The position numbers were made by a program, and so were the translations under genes. A stretch of DNA of 64,000 nucleotides from Acinetobacter amyesii (GTDB taxonomy: Bacteria > Pseudomonadota > Gammaproteobacteria > Pseudomonadales > Moraxellaceae). Under the pieces are notes generated by a model. It saw only the letters and a program-made list of their open reading frames with translations, ran no database searches and was not told the origin of the DNA. The stretch covers positions 248,001 through 312,000 of the forward strand of contig NZ_MVKX01000003.1 in the NCBI RefSeq assembly GCF_002018365.1, given 5' to 3'. Below, piece after piece: positions 8,147 through 17,566 of the stretch. The stretch's first letter is position 1, and every line of letters starts with the position of its first letter.

Positions 8147-9418
8147 TTAAATCTGTTCAGGCTGCACCACGAACTGGCAAGACGCATCGGCGTTTTCGAC
8201 AAAGAAGACTTGACCAAATTCATCACTACTCAAACGCAGTTCTTTATAGTTCAGTGTGTAATAGCCCACATATTTCTGCATTAAAATCGGATGCATACCT
8301 GTCGCCAGTTCATCTTGAGCTAAGACCAATTTCATTACCTGACGGTCATTCATCACCACCATGTAACGCTCATCTTGGACTTGTACATATACCAGGCCTG
8401 TGCCCTTCGGCTGCAAAGGGATCAAAAACTTGTGATTCAGCGCAATCACACCGGCTGCATAGCTTTCAATTTTTTGGCTAATCACGTTAAATACTAAACC
8501 ATGATCAAACTGGTCGAGTAACAGGCTACGATTTTCCTGAGGTAAAAAGGTCGTGATTCCCAACTTTTGCAGATCTTGCTCACTGACTTGTTTGTTATTA
8601 AACAATACCCGTAATAAGGTCTGTTTTTGTTTGGCATCAAAAAATTGAGGGTCAAGCTGAAACGAATTGCTTTTTAAAATTTCACCCAAGGCATCACGAT
8701 GGCGTGTCAGTAAATTTTCGATGACTTTTCGATAATAAAATTTGCTGTTTTTCTTAACCCGACGCATTTTTTGATAAAAATACGGTGCATCAAAAGGATG
8801 TCTCAAGAAATCATTTAACAGTTCTGAACTCGCCAATACCGCAATGGCATCATGCCCTGTAAACGGCAAATGCAACACATGCACATGCGGAATTAAAGCC
8901 TGTAATTTTTCAAAGTGCGCGCGATCTTCTCGACAATAAGGATCATACACCACGATATATTCACGTGTAGTCGATACGTCTTCAGCAAGTACCCGCATAT
9001 TGGCATGCAGATTGGGTTGAAAGAACATGCCATAGCGTGTATCGACGATGTCTTCAGGGTCTATGGAGTACTGCGGCACCATACTGACCACGCGCTGAAA
9101 ACCAAATAAATTGGCATACTTAATGGCAGCATAGCCGCCCATGGAACCGCCATAGGCAATACGCAGCTCAAATTGATCAAGGATCGGCTTGATGGCTTGA
9201 TACATCGGTTGCATTGATGATGCTGGAAACCACGATTTTTGTTTCGGCATCACACCGATCACATTAAAATCATATTTTTGCAAAGACTTCTCGGCATTGA
9301 TGCTCAAGCCCTTGGCACGGGTAATCAGATCACCGAAGGAGAAAATAAGCTCACGAGAACTACCGGGCTGAAAAATGACACGAATTTGATCATCTTCAAA
9401 AATGATGTGCTTTTCCAT
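8147..9418 (-). CDS. Alpha/beta-hydrolase-like protein with C-terminal extension
   Basis: The protein has about 423 residues if it starts at the ATG at 9418, which has TGGAG at a good distance; the frame stays open to 9469, and a GTG at 9448 after GGAAGG is another candidate. The N-terminal half looks like an alpha/beta hydrolase: a nucleophile elbow GGSMGGYAA, a later Asp-containing strand (IVVYDPYCRED) and a candidate catalytic His in FTGHDAIAV. The C-terminal 200 residues are unlike any domain I know. The substrate is unknown. No signal peptide is seen, so it is probably cytoplasmic. It is divergent from the methyltransferase gene at 9535. Confidence 0.6.
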   Translation of the reverse strand: MEKHIIFEDDQIRVIFQPGSSRELIFSFGDLITRAKGLSINAEKSLQKYDFNVIGVMPKQKSWFPASSMQPMYQAIKPILDQFELRIAYGGSMGGYAAIKYANLFGFQRVVSMVPQYSIDPEDIVDTRYGMFFQPNLHANMRVLAEDVSTTREYIVVYDPYCREDRAHFEKLQALIPHVHVLHLPFTGHDAIAVLASSELLNDFLRHPFDAPYFYQKMRRVKKNSKFYYRKVIENLLTRHRDALGEILKSNSFQLDPQFFDAKQKQTLLRVLFNNKQVSEQDLQKLGITTFLPQENRSLLLDQFDHGLVFNVISQKIESYAAGVIALNHKFLIPLQPKGTGLVYVQVQDERYMVVMNDRQVMKLVLAQDELATGMHPILMQKYVGYYTLNYKELRLSSDEFGQVFFVENADASCQFVVQPEQI

Positions 9419-9534
9419 TGTGCTTTGCTCCAGTCCTTGTTGCGTCACGCTTTTCCTTCCTTGTTGCATTCAAAGTTTATCTTGTTCCGAATATGCTATT
9501 TTATAGAGGCCATACAGATTAAAAAGTGCAGAAT

Positions 9535-10311
9535 ATGACACATTCAATACATCCTGCCGCACAACAAGGCTTTAGCTCTGCAGCTGAACTCTATCAACAA
9601 GCCCGCCCTGACTACCCGATTGAAATCAGTGCGTGGCTACAACAACATTTAGCTTTAGCCCCTCAAGCCCATCTGGTGGACTTAGGCTCAGGTACAGGCA
9701 AATTTCTCGAGTATATTCGCCCACTCAGTGAAAATATCACCGCGATCGAACCTGTGCATGAAATGCTGCAACAATTGCAGAAAAAACATCCGCATATTGC
9801 AACTTTAGCCGCCCAAAGTGATCAGATTCCACTGCATGATCATTCTGTGGCAGCGGTATTTTGTGCCCAGTCTTTTCATTGGTTTGCCACCCCTGAAACC
9901 CTCAATGAAATCAGTCGTATCTTAGTTCCCAATGGGGATCTTGTATTGATTTGGAACCAACGTGATATCCAAGTCAATTGGGTCAAACAACTCGCTGATG
10001 TCTTGAGTGAGCTCGAAGGTGACACACCACGTTATCATAGTGGGCAATGGCAAAAAGTGTTTGAGCAGCAGCAAAAATTTAAATTAATTGCCGAAACGAC
10101 CTTTCAACAATTGCATCATGGTACAGTGGAACACGTGGTTTCCAAACGATTATTGTCCACCAGTTTTATTGCAGCGTTAAGCCCGGATGAACAACAAAAA
10201 CTGAAACAACAATTTGAAAATATCGTGGCTGAATCAACCCAAAAGACTGCACAGGATTTCATTGATTTTCCGTATATCACGCATGTCTATATCTTTAGAA
10301 AAACACATTAG
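9535..10311 (+). CDS. Class I SAM-dependent methyltransferase
   Basis: This 258-residue protein has the class I methyltransferase fold. Motif I is VDLGSGTGKFLEYI near residue 47, followed by the acidic end of strand 2 (ITAIEP) and the motif IV region AVFCAQSFHWF. It resembles the methyltransferase type 11 group, and the methyl acceptor is unknown. The frame extends to a GTG at 9526, but the ATG at 9535 begins the family-like start. The lipoprotein gene follows after nine bases, suggesting one transcript. Confidence 0.82.
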   Translation: MTHSIHPAAQQGFSSAAELYQQARPDYPIEISAWLQQHLALAPQAHLVDLGSGTGKFLEYIRPLSENITAIEPVHEMLQQLQKKHPHIATLAAQSDQIPLHDHSVAAVFCAQSFHWFATPETLNEISRILVPNGDLVLIWNQRDIQVNWVKQLADVLSELEGDTPRYHSGQWQKVFEQQQKFKLIAETTFQQLHHGTVEHVVSKRLLSTSFIAALSPDEQQKLKQQFENIVAESTQKTAQDFIDFPYITHVYIFRKTH

Positions 10312-10320
10312 GATACGATT

Positions 10321-10896
10321 ATGCTCTTGCCAATCTCTTTAAAAAAATTCAGTGTCATCTTCCTCATGGGTACGGTGCTAGGACTCACTGCATGTGAAAA
10401 ATCATCAAAAACGGTGGAACAAAATAGTGAAATCAGTTCCGACGATCAAATCATGAAAGAACTGAATAGTGATCCTATTAAAAACTTTGCCAAGACCCCA
10501 GATGATCTACACGACCTCACGCTACTGACGCAATATGACGAGAGCTTTAGTCAAATTAGCGATGAGATGGAAGATGAACTGATGAAACTGCGTGAGGAAG
10601 GCAAACTCACTGATGAATTTGCTACACAGCGTAAGCGTGACAACATCCAGTCAGCACTGAATATGCTCAAAGAACTCGAAATGAAAACTGAGCAAGGCCG
10701 TTATATTCAAGGCTTGATGTATCAGTACTGGGACAATCAATCACAAATTTATCGTGAGAAAAATCAAGCAGCCGATGGCGAGTTAAAAAATCCTAGTGAT
10801 AGTGTCAAAGGTCTCGGCCAGTTTATTCATGCACAAGAACAATTGGGACATTGGCAGGAACAATATCCTGAACTACAAAAAACTCGTCAGCCTTAA
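10321..10896 (+). CDS. Putative lipoprotein
   Basis: This 191-residue protein has a lipoprotein signal peptide with lipobox LTAC, placing the lipidated Cys near residue 25. The mature part is highly charged and helical (SQISDEMEDELMKLREEGKL) and lacks further cysteines. No named domain is seen. AGGA lies seven bases before the ATG. It follows the methyltransferase gene by nine bases and is probably co-transcribed, though no functional link is evident. Confidence 0.7.
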   Translation: MLLPISLKKFSVIFLMGTVLGLTACEKSSKTVEQNSEISSDDQIMKELNSDPIKNFAKTPDDLHDLTLLTQYDESFSQISDEMEDELMKLREEGKLTDEFATQRKRDNIQSALNMLKELEMKTEQGRYIQGLMYQYWDNQSQIYREKNQAADGELKNPSDSVKGLGQFIHAQEQLGHWQEQYPELQKTRQP

Positions 10897-10973
10897 TCTT
10901 CCAACCCTTTGCAATCTATTTACCCAAATTCAACATGGATGAATGAGAAGGCGACACGAGCTTAAAACTCAAC

Positions 10974-10999
10974 CTCAAGGGCACATTCATGCCCTTGAG
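10974..10999. terminator. Hairpin between convergent genes (possible terminator)
   Basis: A perfect 10-bp inverted repeat (CTCAAGGGCA with TGCCCTTGAG) with a six-base loop lies between the lipoprotein and GFA genes. Neither side has a long T run, so it may be a weak bidirectional terminator or an mRNA-stabilising hairpin. Confidence 0.5.
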
Positions 11000-11023
11000 A
11001 TGATTGCTCAATCTTAATTTGCG

Positions 11024-11434
11024 CTATGGTCGTTCAGCATATTGCGGTAAATCACCTGCGATATCATCCCATTCAGCTTTGGATGCGACAAAGATATGAC
11101 AGGTCGGTTTCTGTGTCAGAGGCGTGTCTAAAGTGCCTATACGTAGGCGGTAATAATCAGGCGTTTCAGCCTTAATACTGATGATTGGCGAACCACACTC
11201 ACTACAAAAACAGCGCTGCGTGGTGGCCGTGGACGCATACTGTTTCAGAAACTGCTCACCGGCCACAATTTTAAAATCTGCTTTGGCAATCGGGGCATTG
11301 GTCGCAAATGCTGTACCATTGGCTTTTCGGCACCGAGAACAATGACATTGCACGATCTCACCGATCGGACCATTGATCTCATAACAAACCGCTCCACACA
11401 AGCAGCTTCCGGTATATTGTTCTTGTACGCGCAT
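11024..11434 (-). CDS. GFA family (glutathione-dependent formaldehyde-activating-like) zinc protein
   Basis: This 136-residue protein belongs to the GFA/CENP-V fold family. Cysteine clusters for zinc are all present: SCLCGAVCYE near the N-terminus, CHCSRCRKANGTAFATN near residue 35, and CFCSECGSPI near residue 75. Family members bind zinc, and some have been linked to glutathione-formaldehyde adducts, but most have no proven reaction. It is cytoplasmic and of typical length. It is followed by the hairpin at 10974. Confidence 0.85.
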   Translation of the reverse strand: MRVQEQYTGSCLCGAVCYEINGPIGEIVQCHCSRCRKANGTAFATNAPIAKADFKIVAGEQFLKQYASTATTQRCFCSECGSPIISIKAETPDYYRLRIGTLDTPLTQKPTCHIFVASKAEWDDIAGDLPQYAERP

Positions 11435-11507
11435 AGTGGTCTTTCTTAGAAGAATTTCATCTCAAAATATCACAACTCATCAGCAAGATTGTGACAATTT
11501 GAAGCGC

Positions 11508-12713
11508 TTAGTTCTGCAAAGAAACCAAATAGTTTTGAACCCCTTCACCCGCTGCCCGACCGGTCGCAAGGCATGCTGTCAGCAAATAGCCCCCAGTAGG
11601 CGCATCCCAATCCAACATTTCTCCGCAGACAAATACAAAAGGATTGCTCTTCAATTGTAAGCCATCATTTAGGACTGAACGCTTCACACCACCCGCGCAG
11701 CTAATCGCCTCATCTATCGGGCGGAATCCGTCAAGTTGAATATCTAAATGTTTAATTTTCACAGCAAGTAAGGCCGGCTCATGCCACAAAGATTTATCCA
11801 CCAGTTCACGGACCAGCGCAGCTTTCGCCGCATCTACACCGGCTTTACGCCAAACATTGGTTAAAGACTGCTTCTTCGAAGGCTGTAATTTCTTAGCCAA
11901 TTGCTCAACACTTTGATCTGGTAATAAGTCCAAAGTCAGCTGCATAGGCTGAGCAGATTTCACCTGTTGACGCAGTGCTCGACCTTGTTTGTAGATCAAT
12001 CCACTTTCCAGTCCATAGTGTGAAATGATGATATCGCCTTGGGTCGGCTCGGCTTGATCGACCCATGCATTGACTCGCTTTAAGGGCTGTCCAAACACGG
12101 GCTGCATGAACTTCGACCAAACGCGTTCCACACCGGCATTACTGGCCTGAAAAGCTTCAATACTCTCAGGCTGCAGCCATTTTTGCCATGCGCCATCACT
12201 GCCTAAACGTGACCAAGACACAGCCCCACATGCCATAATAATCGCATCAAAGCCAAGCGCTTGATTTGATCCATCAACAAGGTTTTGAATTGTCAGCTGA
12301 TTGGACTGTAAGTCCAAAACTTGATGTCGATAATGAAATTGTACCCCGTCTAGACTAAGACGTTTTAACCAGGCACGCAGCAAAGGCGCAGCTTTCATTT
12401 CAATAGGAAAGACCCGACCTGATGAACCAATATAGGTTTCAATACCTAGCCCCATCATCCATTGTTGAATCCATGCTGCATCCCACTGCTTAACCCATGG
12501 GCTCAGCCATTCCACTTGATCATAGCGCTGCACAAATTGTTCAATGGGTTCTGCATGCGAAATATTCAGCCCCGTCTTGCCAGCCATTAAAAATTTACGG
12601 GCTGCCGATGGTTTTTGCTCATAAACATGAATGTCATAGTCAAATTGGCTAAGCACTTCTGCCGCCATCAATCCCGCAGGCCCTGCCCCAATGATTGCAA
12701 TACGCTGAGTCAT
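11508..12713 (-). CDS. HI0933/TIGR03862-type FAD-dependent oxidoreductase
   Basis: This 401-residue flavoprotein starts with an FAD-binding dinucleotide fold, AIIGAGPAGLMAAEVL, followed by the family signature KFLMAGKTGLNISH. A C-terminal segment CGEMLDWDAPTGGYLLTACL closes the FAD site. These features fit the HI0933-like flavoproteins (TIGR03862 group), whose physiological substrate is unknown. The frame could begin at a TTG at 12719, but the ATG at 12713 gives the normal family start. It lies six bases after the stop of the TrmB-like gene, so the two are one operon. Confidence 0.85.
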   Translation of the reverse strand: MTQRIAIIGAGPAGLMAAEVLSQFDYDIHVYEQKPSAARKFLMAGKTGLNISHAEPIEQFVQRYDQVEWLSPWVKQWDAAWIQQWMMGLGIETYIGSSGRVFPIEMKAAPLLRAWLKRLSLDGVQFHYRHQVLDLQSNQLTIQNLVDGSNQALGFDAIIMACGAVSWSRLGSDGAWQKWLQPESIEAFQASNAGVERVWSKFMQPVFGQPLKRVNAWVDQAEPTQGDIIISHYGLESGLIYKQGRALRQQVKSAQPMQLTLDLLPDQSVEQLAKKLQPSKKQSLTNVWRKAGVDAAKAALVRELVDKSLWHEPALLAVKIKHLDIQLDGFRPIDEAISCAGGVKRSVLNDGLQLKSNPFVFVCGEMLDWDAPTGGYLLTACLATGRAAGEGVQNYLVSLQN

Positions 12714-12719
12714 GCCCAA

Positions 12720-13364
12720 TTATTCCGCAGACACTTCGGTGGGTTGCTTGCCTTGTAGCGGCTGAAAATCATCAAAACGTGTGGTGTAATCTACAGGCTT
12801 GGTAATGATTAACTGCTGACAGAGTTCACCACGTTCTAGATATTTAATCTCAAAGTGTGTACGTGCTGAAGTCTCTGCAATGCGTTCTTTGACAAAAGGC
12901 AGCTTCCAAACATCGATTAACTGCTGCTGCGCTTCCTCAATGTATTCAGGAATATTACTGGCCAAGGTAATCTGACCACCCGACTGCAAACGCGACAATA
13001 GAAATTCAAAAAAAGGCATATTTAACCAGCGCTGTGCAGGATTATGCGGTTCAGGGTTTGGATACAAAATAAAGAATTGCTGCACTTGCGCAGGATGTAA
13101 AGCATGTACTACCCAAGGCAATGCATCAGCATGAATTGGAGTTAAATTGTTTTGCCCTTCAAGTTGATGCTGCTTTTGCATTGCCACAAATTTTTCACGT
13201 GTACGCTCAACAGCAATCAATTGAAATTCAGGATGATTGGCTGAAAACAATAATGCGTGTTTACCTTTACCAGCCCCAATTTCCACACAAATCGGTGTGG
13301 AATCAATCGGCTGAAAATCACGGGGAGCTCGCATACGCTGCGCTTGAAATTGACGAATAGGCAT
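12720..13364 (-). CDS. TrmB-like SAM-dependent methyltransferase (divergent)
   Basis: This 214-residue protein resembles tRNA (guanine-46-N7) methyltransferase. It has the SAM motif CVEIGAGKGKHALLFS, then LIAVERTREKF, and a YPNPEPHNPAQRW stretch where canonical TrmB has FPDPWxKxRHxKRR. The change at this site, next to the active region, suggests a paralogue with a different or altered substrate. It is cytoplasmic. It is translated directly ahead of the flavoprotein gene and divergent from yacG. Confidence 0.75.
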   Translation of the reverse strand: MPIRQFQAQRMRAPRDFQPIDSTPICVEIGAGKGKHALLFSANHPEFQLIAVERTREKFVAMQKQHQLEGQNNLTPIHADALPWVVHALHPAQVQQFFILYPNPEPHNPAQRWLNMPFFEFLLSRLQSGGQITLASNIPEYIEEAQQQLIDVWKLPFVKERIAETSARTHFEIKYLERGELCQQLIITKPVDYTTRFDDFQPLQGKQPTEVSAE

Positions 13365-13453
13365 AAACAGATCAAACTAAACAGAACGGCATAAGTCTAA
13401 CAACTGCGACTGTATTTGCCTAATTGAATCATCCGTTTTTGCTGGAGTTAAGC

Positions 13454-13639
13454 ATGCCCACCACCATGAATTGTCCACGCTGCGGCGCATTGACGACTTG
13501 GGAAAATAATGAATATCGCCCGTTTTGCTCAGATCGTTGTAAATTGATTGATCTCGGTGCATGGGCCAATGATGAATATCGTCTGCCGACACAAGATGCA
13601 CCTCAGGCCGATGGCGGCCGTGAAGAAGACCAATTCTAA
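13454..13639 (+). CDS. yacG: DNA gyrase inhibitor YacG
   Basis: This 61-residue zinc protein matches YacG, which binds one zinc through four cysteines and inhibits DNA gyrase by contacting GyrB. The zinc ligands are in MNCPRCGAL and FCSDRCKLIDLGAW, and the following ANDEYRLP is typical. The ATG at 13454 has GGAG eight bases upstream; a longer in-frame start at 13424 is unlikely. It is monocistronic, with a terminator downstream. Confidence 0.93.
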   Translation: MPTTMNCPRCGALTTWENNEYRPFCSDRCKLIDLGAWANDEYRLPTQDAPQADGGREEDQF

Positions 13640-13674
13640 GGACTCAAGTGCATAAACCTATTATTTAGGTAAAT

Positions 13675-13705
13675 AAAAAAGGAATCCGTTTGGATTCCTT
13701 TTTTT
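13675..13705. terminator. Bidirectional intrinsic terminator
   Basis: Stem AAAAAGGAATCC paired with GGATTCCTTTTT, a four-base loop, and T runs on both strands. It serves yacG on the plus strand and the MBL-fold gene on the minus strand. Confidence 0.88.
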
Positions 13706-13733
13706 GTTAATTCAATTTTCTCTATCTTGTTGC

Positions 13734-14378
13734 TTAACCCGCTTTACCAGCAACGAAAGGGTTATGTTGTTTTTCATAACCAATGGTACTCATTGGACCG
13801 TGCCCTGAAATAAACTGCGTGTCATCCGGCAAGCTAAAACATTCACGCTGAATGGAGTCGAGTAATTGTTGATGGTTACCACGTGGAAAATCTGTCCGGC
13901 CTATCGAGCCTTTAAATAACACATCACCCGTCCAAAGCACGGCATATTTTGCGTTATAGAACATGACATGACCTGGTGTATGCCCCGGTGCAAAACGCAC
14001 TTCAAACTCTTCTGCACCCAGCTTCAAGGTTTCGCCGCCTTCCAACCATTGGGTCACATGGACATTTTCAGGGATCGGGAAACCATATTTCGCAGAAACT
14101 TCCTGAATCATGTCCAACCAAAATGCATCCTCTTTATGCGGGCCAATCACTGGAACATTCCAAGCTTGGGTTAATGCCCCAACCGCACCTGCATGGTCTA
14201 AATGGCCATGTGTTAACCACAAGGCTTTGACCGTTAAACCGAGCGCTTCAACTTCGGCTTTTAATTTTTCCGGCTCTCCCCCTGCATCAATCAAGACCGC
14301 TTCTTTCGACTCAGAGTCCCAAACGATGGAACAGTTTTGTTGAAATGCCGTAACGGGCACGATTTTAACTTGCAACAT
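13734..14378 (-). CDS. MBL-fold metallohydrolase (glyoxalase II-like)
   Basis: This 214-residue protein is a metallo-beta-lactamase-fold hydrolase of the YcbL/GloB-like group. Metal-binding motifs are all present: THGHLDHAGA (HxHxDH), GHTPGHVMFY with its metal His, the Asp in WTGDVLFKGSIGRTDF, and the late SGHGP His. It lacks the C-terminal HAGH domain of full-length glyoxalase II, so the substrate may be a smaller thioester. It is cytoplasmic. It follows hemH by 12 bases on the same strand and may share its transcript. Confidence 0.87.
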   Translation of the reverse strand: MLQVKIVPVTAFQQNCSIVWDSESKEAVLIDAGGEPEKLKAEVEALGLTVKALWLTHGHLDHAGAVGALTQAWNVPVIGPHKEDAFWLDMIQEVSAKYGFPIPENVHVTQWLEGGETLKLGAEEFEVRFAPGHTPGHVMFYNAKYAVLWTGDVLFKGSIGRTDFPRGNHQQLLDSIQRECFSLPDDTQFISGHGPMSTIGYEKQHNPFVAGKAG

Positions 14379-14390
14379 AGGGCGAAAACC

Positions 14391-15413
14391 TCAAGGCGAT
14401 GAATGGGCTAATGTTTGCTTTAAGGCATCAAGATTAGCTTGAAGTAATAAATTGAGCAATGCAACATGATCATCCCGCGCGTTTAATGCGGGAATATAAC
14501 CATATTCGCCACCACCTGCTGCTTGGAAAATTTCAGCATTTTGCAGCGCCAACTCTTCTAGCGTTTCCAAACAATCCGCTGAAAATGCAGGGCTCATAAC
14601 CTGTACCGATTTCACGCCTTGTTTGCCCCACGCGTCCAACGTGGCATCAGTATAAGGTTTCACCCATTCTTGCTTACCAAAGCGCGATTGGAAACTGATT
14701 TCATATTGATCTTCATTTAAACCAAGCGCTTGCGCGACCAAGTGCCCTGTTACACGGCAACGGTCAGCATAGGGATCACCCTTGTCTGCATAAGGCTGTG
14801 GAATGCCATGAAAAGACATCAGCAACTTATCCGCGACCCCATGCTCCGCTTGATAATCACGCACACTTTGCGCTAAAGCTTGAATAAATAGCGGGTGCTG
14901 ATAGTAGTCACGAATAATACTCAAGCCCGGCAAATTGCGTTGCTGCGGAATCCATTGTGCGATCGCATCATATAGCGGTGCAGTCGATGTGGCTGAATAT
15001 TGTGGAAATAGCGGAAACAGGACGATGTGGTCTTGTGGCTGCTGCGCCAATTGATCTAAAGCTGCATGAATGCCTGGGTTGCCATAGGTCATGGCAGGAA
15101 TCACCTTCAGTTCAAACTCTGGATACGCTTGAGTTAAATGTGCTTTTACAGCGTCAACTTGCGCCAACAATATTTCACGCATCGGCGAATCATTGCCCCA
15201 AACCATTTCATAGGCATGCGCCACACGCTTTGGTCGAAATGGCAAAATGAACAAACGCAAAATCAATTGCCAAATTGGTTTTGGAATTTCAATGACACGC
15301 TGATCAGATAAAAACTGTTGCAGAAAACGACGTACCGCAGGCACAGAAGGTGCATCAGGCGTGCCTAAGTTCGCCAGAATAATGGTGACTTTAGCTTTTT
15401 CGGCAGACAACAT
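14391..15413 (-). CDS. hemH: Ferrochelatase
   Basis: This 340-residue enzyme inserts Fe2+ into protoporphyrin IX in the last step of heme synthesis, at the inner face of the membrane. Key residues are visible: His202 in SFHGIP, and Glu283 in [11 protein letters not shown]. The stretch [20 protein letters not shown] and [17 protein letters not shown] are family-typical. Length is normal. It is probably the first gene of a short unit with the MBL-fold gene. Confidence 0.96.
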   Translation of the reverse strand: MLSAEKAKVTIILANLGTPDAPSVPAVRRFLQQFLSDQRVIEIPKPIWQLILRLFILPFRPKRVAHAYEMVWGNDSPMREILLAQVDAVKAHLTQAYPEFELKVIPAMTYGNPGIHAALDQLAQQPQDHIVLFPLFPQYSATSTAPLYDAIAQWIPQQRNLPGLSIIRDYYQHPLFIQALAQSVRDYQAEHGVADKLLMSFHGIPQPYADKGDPYADRCRVTGHLVAQALGLNEDQYEISFQSRFGKQEWVKPYTDATLDAWGKQGVKSVQVMSPAFSADCLETLEELALQNAEIFQAAGGGEYGYIPALNARDDHVALLNLLLQANLDALKQTLAHSSP

Positions 15414-15478
15414 TACACTTTTTCCATCAATTTGAATGACGCTAATGTAGCAGCTTTTTATCCATTTTATAAAACAGA

Positions 15479-16507
15479 TTAATATGCAGATTTAAATTGA
15501 AAAACCCGATCATTATCTAACAAATTACTTTCCAGTAGTTTTTGACCTTTCGAAGTGACTTGCCACAACATGCGTTGACGGTCATCACGTCCATTTGGAA
15601 TGATCCAATCATTTTGACGCATTTGGCTCTTGATGCTATGCAAAGCCCGAATATTCACCTGAGCACGAGCAACCGCATGCGCACGAGGCATTTCTAATCG
15701 GGCATCTTCCAAACCTGTTTCGTTTAGAAATTCATTCATGCGTTTAGAGAAAAACTCTTCTGGGGTCGGATTGACAAAAGTTGAACCCAAAATCGAAAGC
15801 AACTGTGCCCAAGTCATTTTTTTCTGAACTTTCAGCTCTTTAAAATTGCCGTCTTGATAGGCATGCATACGATACTCAAAAGAGAACACTTCATGCATCG
15901 AGACTTTCGGTAAGCTCAGGAATGGGTCGACTTCTCGTTTTCCTGATTCTGTTTCGAGCTGTACCAATTTTGCTTTTAAGCGATCAATTTCATCATGCAA
16001 AGCTTGGGTATTTTGCGGACGAACCCAACCTGAAACAGGATAGCGCTCTAGCATTTGCGGCATGTTCAATCGCACTGCCATTTCTAAATCACGCAAGGTT
16101 CGATAGCTAAAGACTTGATCCACTTCATTTTGCAATAGCTTACGAAAGTCTTTGAATTTTTCACGTAGCTCAGGCTTTTCATCATGCAAAGAAAGATCAC
16201 GTGAATTTGGATCTTCATGCATAAACACAATGACCGGCTTTTGTTTCGTCACTGCATAAATATATTCAAGGTGCATATAACCCACACCTGAAACAGACTG
16301 CTCGCCGTACTGACTACCCAGTAAGATCACCACATAATCACAGTCATCAATTTGACGACGCGCAAAAGCCGTACTTAATGGTGTGCGCTGTTCCAACCCC
16401 CAAGAGAAAAAACCCATCCCTACAAGAGTCTGTGCCAATATGATCCGTTCTGGCTGCATTTCACTGCCAGATGTGGAAATGAATACTTGATAACGCTTAT
16501 CGAGCAT
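15479..16507 (-). CDS. DUF4062 domain protein
   Basis: This 342-residue protein has an N-terminal DUF4062 domain (about residues 5-110): [19 protein letters not shown], then [19 protein letters not shown] and [20 protein letters not shown]. This alpha/beta fold resembles TIR-like and nucleoside-deoxyribosyltransferase-like domains found in predicted signalling or defence proteins. A coiled segment follows ([20 protein letters not shown]). The C-terminal half is helical and ends in a winged-helix-like [16 protein letters not shown]. No membrane segment is seen. It lies between hemH and murI without obvious partners. Function is unknown. Confidence 0.8.
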   Translation of the reverse strand: MLDKRYQVFISTSGSEMQPERIILAQTLVGMGFFSWGLEQRTPLSTAFARRQIDDCDYVVILLGSQYGEQSVSGVGYMHLEYIYAVTKQKPVIVFMHEDPNSRDLSLHDEKPELREKFKDFRKLLQNEVDQVFSYRTLRDLEMAVRLNMPQMLERYPVSGWVRPQNTQALHDEIDRLKAKLVQLETESGKREVDPFLSLPKVSMHEVFSFEYRMHAYQDGNFKELKVQKKMTWAQLLSILGSTFVNPTPEEFFSKRMNEFLNETGLEDARLEMPRAHAVARAQVNIRALHSIKSQMRQNDWIIPNGRDDRQRMLWQVTSKGQKLLESNLLDNDRVFQFKSAY

Positions 16508-16629
16508 TAGAGATCCTCTTCCCGTTGCACGCTATATCCAGCACTCAAAAAAGTGGTTGCTGAAACATACAGCATGACTACCCCAAATAGATTTAAATTG
16601 TTTTATCTAAAATCGTTCAATCACAATGA

Positions 16630-17517
16630 TTAAAATTCTAAACTTGCCGCCTGAATATTGCAGATTTTCCAAGTGATTTGATCATCTTGAATTAAGCGTG
16701 CTACCACAGGTGTTAAGTTTTCCGCATTATTTCCACTGACATAACATTCAATACGCAGTGAATCTTGGCGGTTATGCTCAAATAATAACTCATTTTTAAT
16801 CAAAATTCGGGCTGTTTGTCGTGCAACCGCAAATCCTGAGTCAATTAATGTCAGCTTCTGACCAAAAATATACTGAATTGCCGATTTTAGGAAGGGGTAA
16901 TGCGTACATCCAAGCACTAAATAATCTGCACCTGCATCTACAACTGGCTGTAATATCTCAGTTAATGTCTGCAGGCAAGGCTCAGTCATTTGCGCCCCCG
17001 CTTCAACAAAGGGCACCAATTCCAAAGAAGTCACTGACAAAACTTGCACCCCTGCAGGTTCAGCAAATCGCTGCATGACATCTTTGATTAATTTACCCCG
17101 AAAAGTCGCAGGCGTTGCGAGGACAGCCACAGTTTTACTTTTGGTCTGTAATACCGCGGGTTTTAAGGCTGGAACCAAGCCAATAATCGGAAAATTTTCA
17201 CCGTAGTGTTCACGCAAATAATCCAAACTAAATGCCGATGCCGTATTGCATGCCACCACCGCGACTTTACACCCCTGACGGTATAACCACTCGATCGCAT
17301 GCGCAGTCAATTCACGGATGTCCTGATCTTGACGCGGGCCATATGGAACATGTGCCGTATCTGCAAAATAAACAATCCGCTCATTTGGTAAATAACGTGC
17401 GATTTCCAATGCAACAGATAAACCACCAATACCTGAGTCAAATACCCCAATAGGCGCATCAGCAGTCGCTTTTGGCATGGGTACATTTAAGGGGTAAATG
17501 GGATGAATGGCGGTCAT
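16630..17517 (-). CDS. murI: Glutamate racemase
   Basis: This 295-residue enzyme converts L- to D-glutamate for peptidoglycan synthesis. The two catalytic cysteines are Cys90 in VVACNTASAF and Cys204 in LVLGCTHYPFL. The substrate-binding GVFDSGIGGLSV is at residues 24-35 and FADTAHVPYG near 51-60. The N-terminus has about 20 extra residues before the conserved start; an internal Met at codon 14 is an alternative. It is transcribed toward the DUF4062 gene with a 120-base gap. Confidence 0.96.
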   Translation of the reverse strand: MTAIHPIYPLNVPMPKATADAPIGVFDSGIGGLSVALEIARYLPNERIVYFADTAHVPYGPRQDQDIRELTAHAIEWLYRQGCKVAVVACNTASAFSLDYLREHYGENFPIIGLVPALKPAVLQTKSKTVAVLATPATFRGKLIKDVMQRFAEPAGVQVLSVTSLELVPFVEAGAQMTEPCLQTLTEILQPVVDAGADYLVLGCTHYPFLKSAIQYIFGQKLTLIDSGFAVARQTARILIKNELLFEHNRQDSLRIECYVSGNNAENLTPVVARLIQDDQITWKICNIQAASLEF

Positions 17518-17566
17518 AGGGTCACTTTAATTTAGATTCAGAATGACAAGGTGGAAAGCTTAAACC

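Noticed and set aside
13377..13601. Minus-strand frame over yacG
   Set aside because: It is an antisense shadow of yacG, whose zinc motifs and ribosome binding site are clear.
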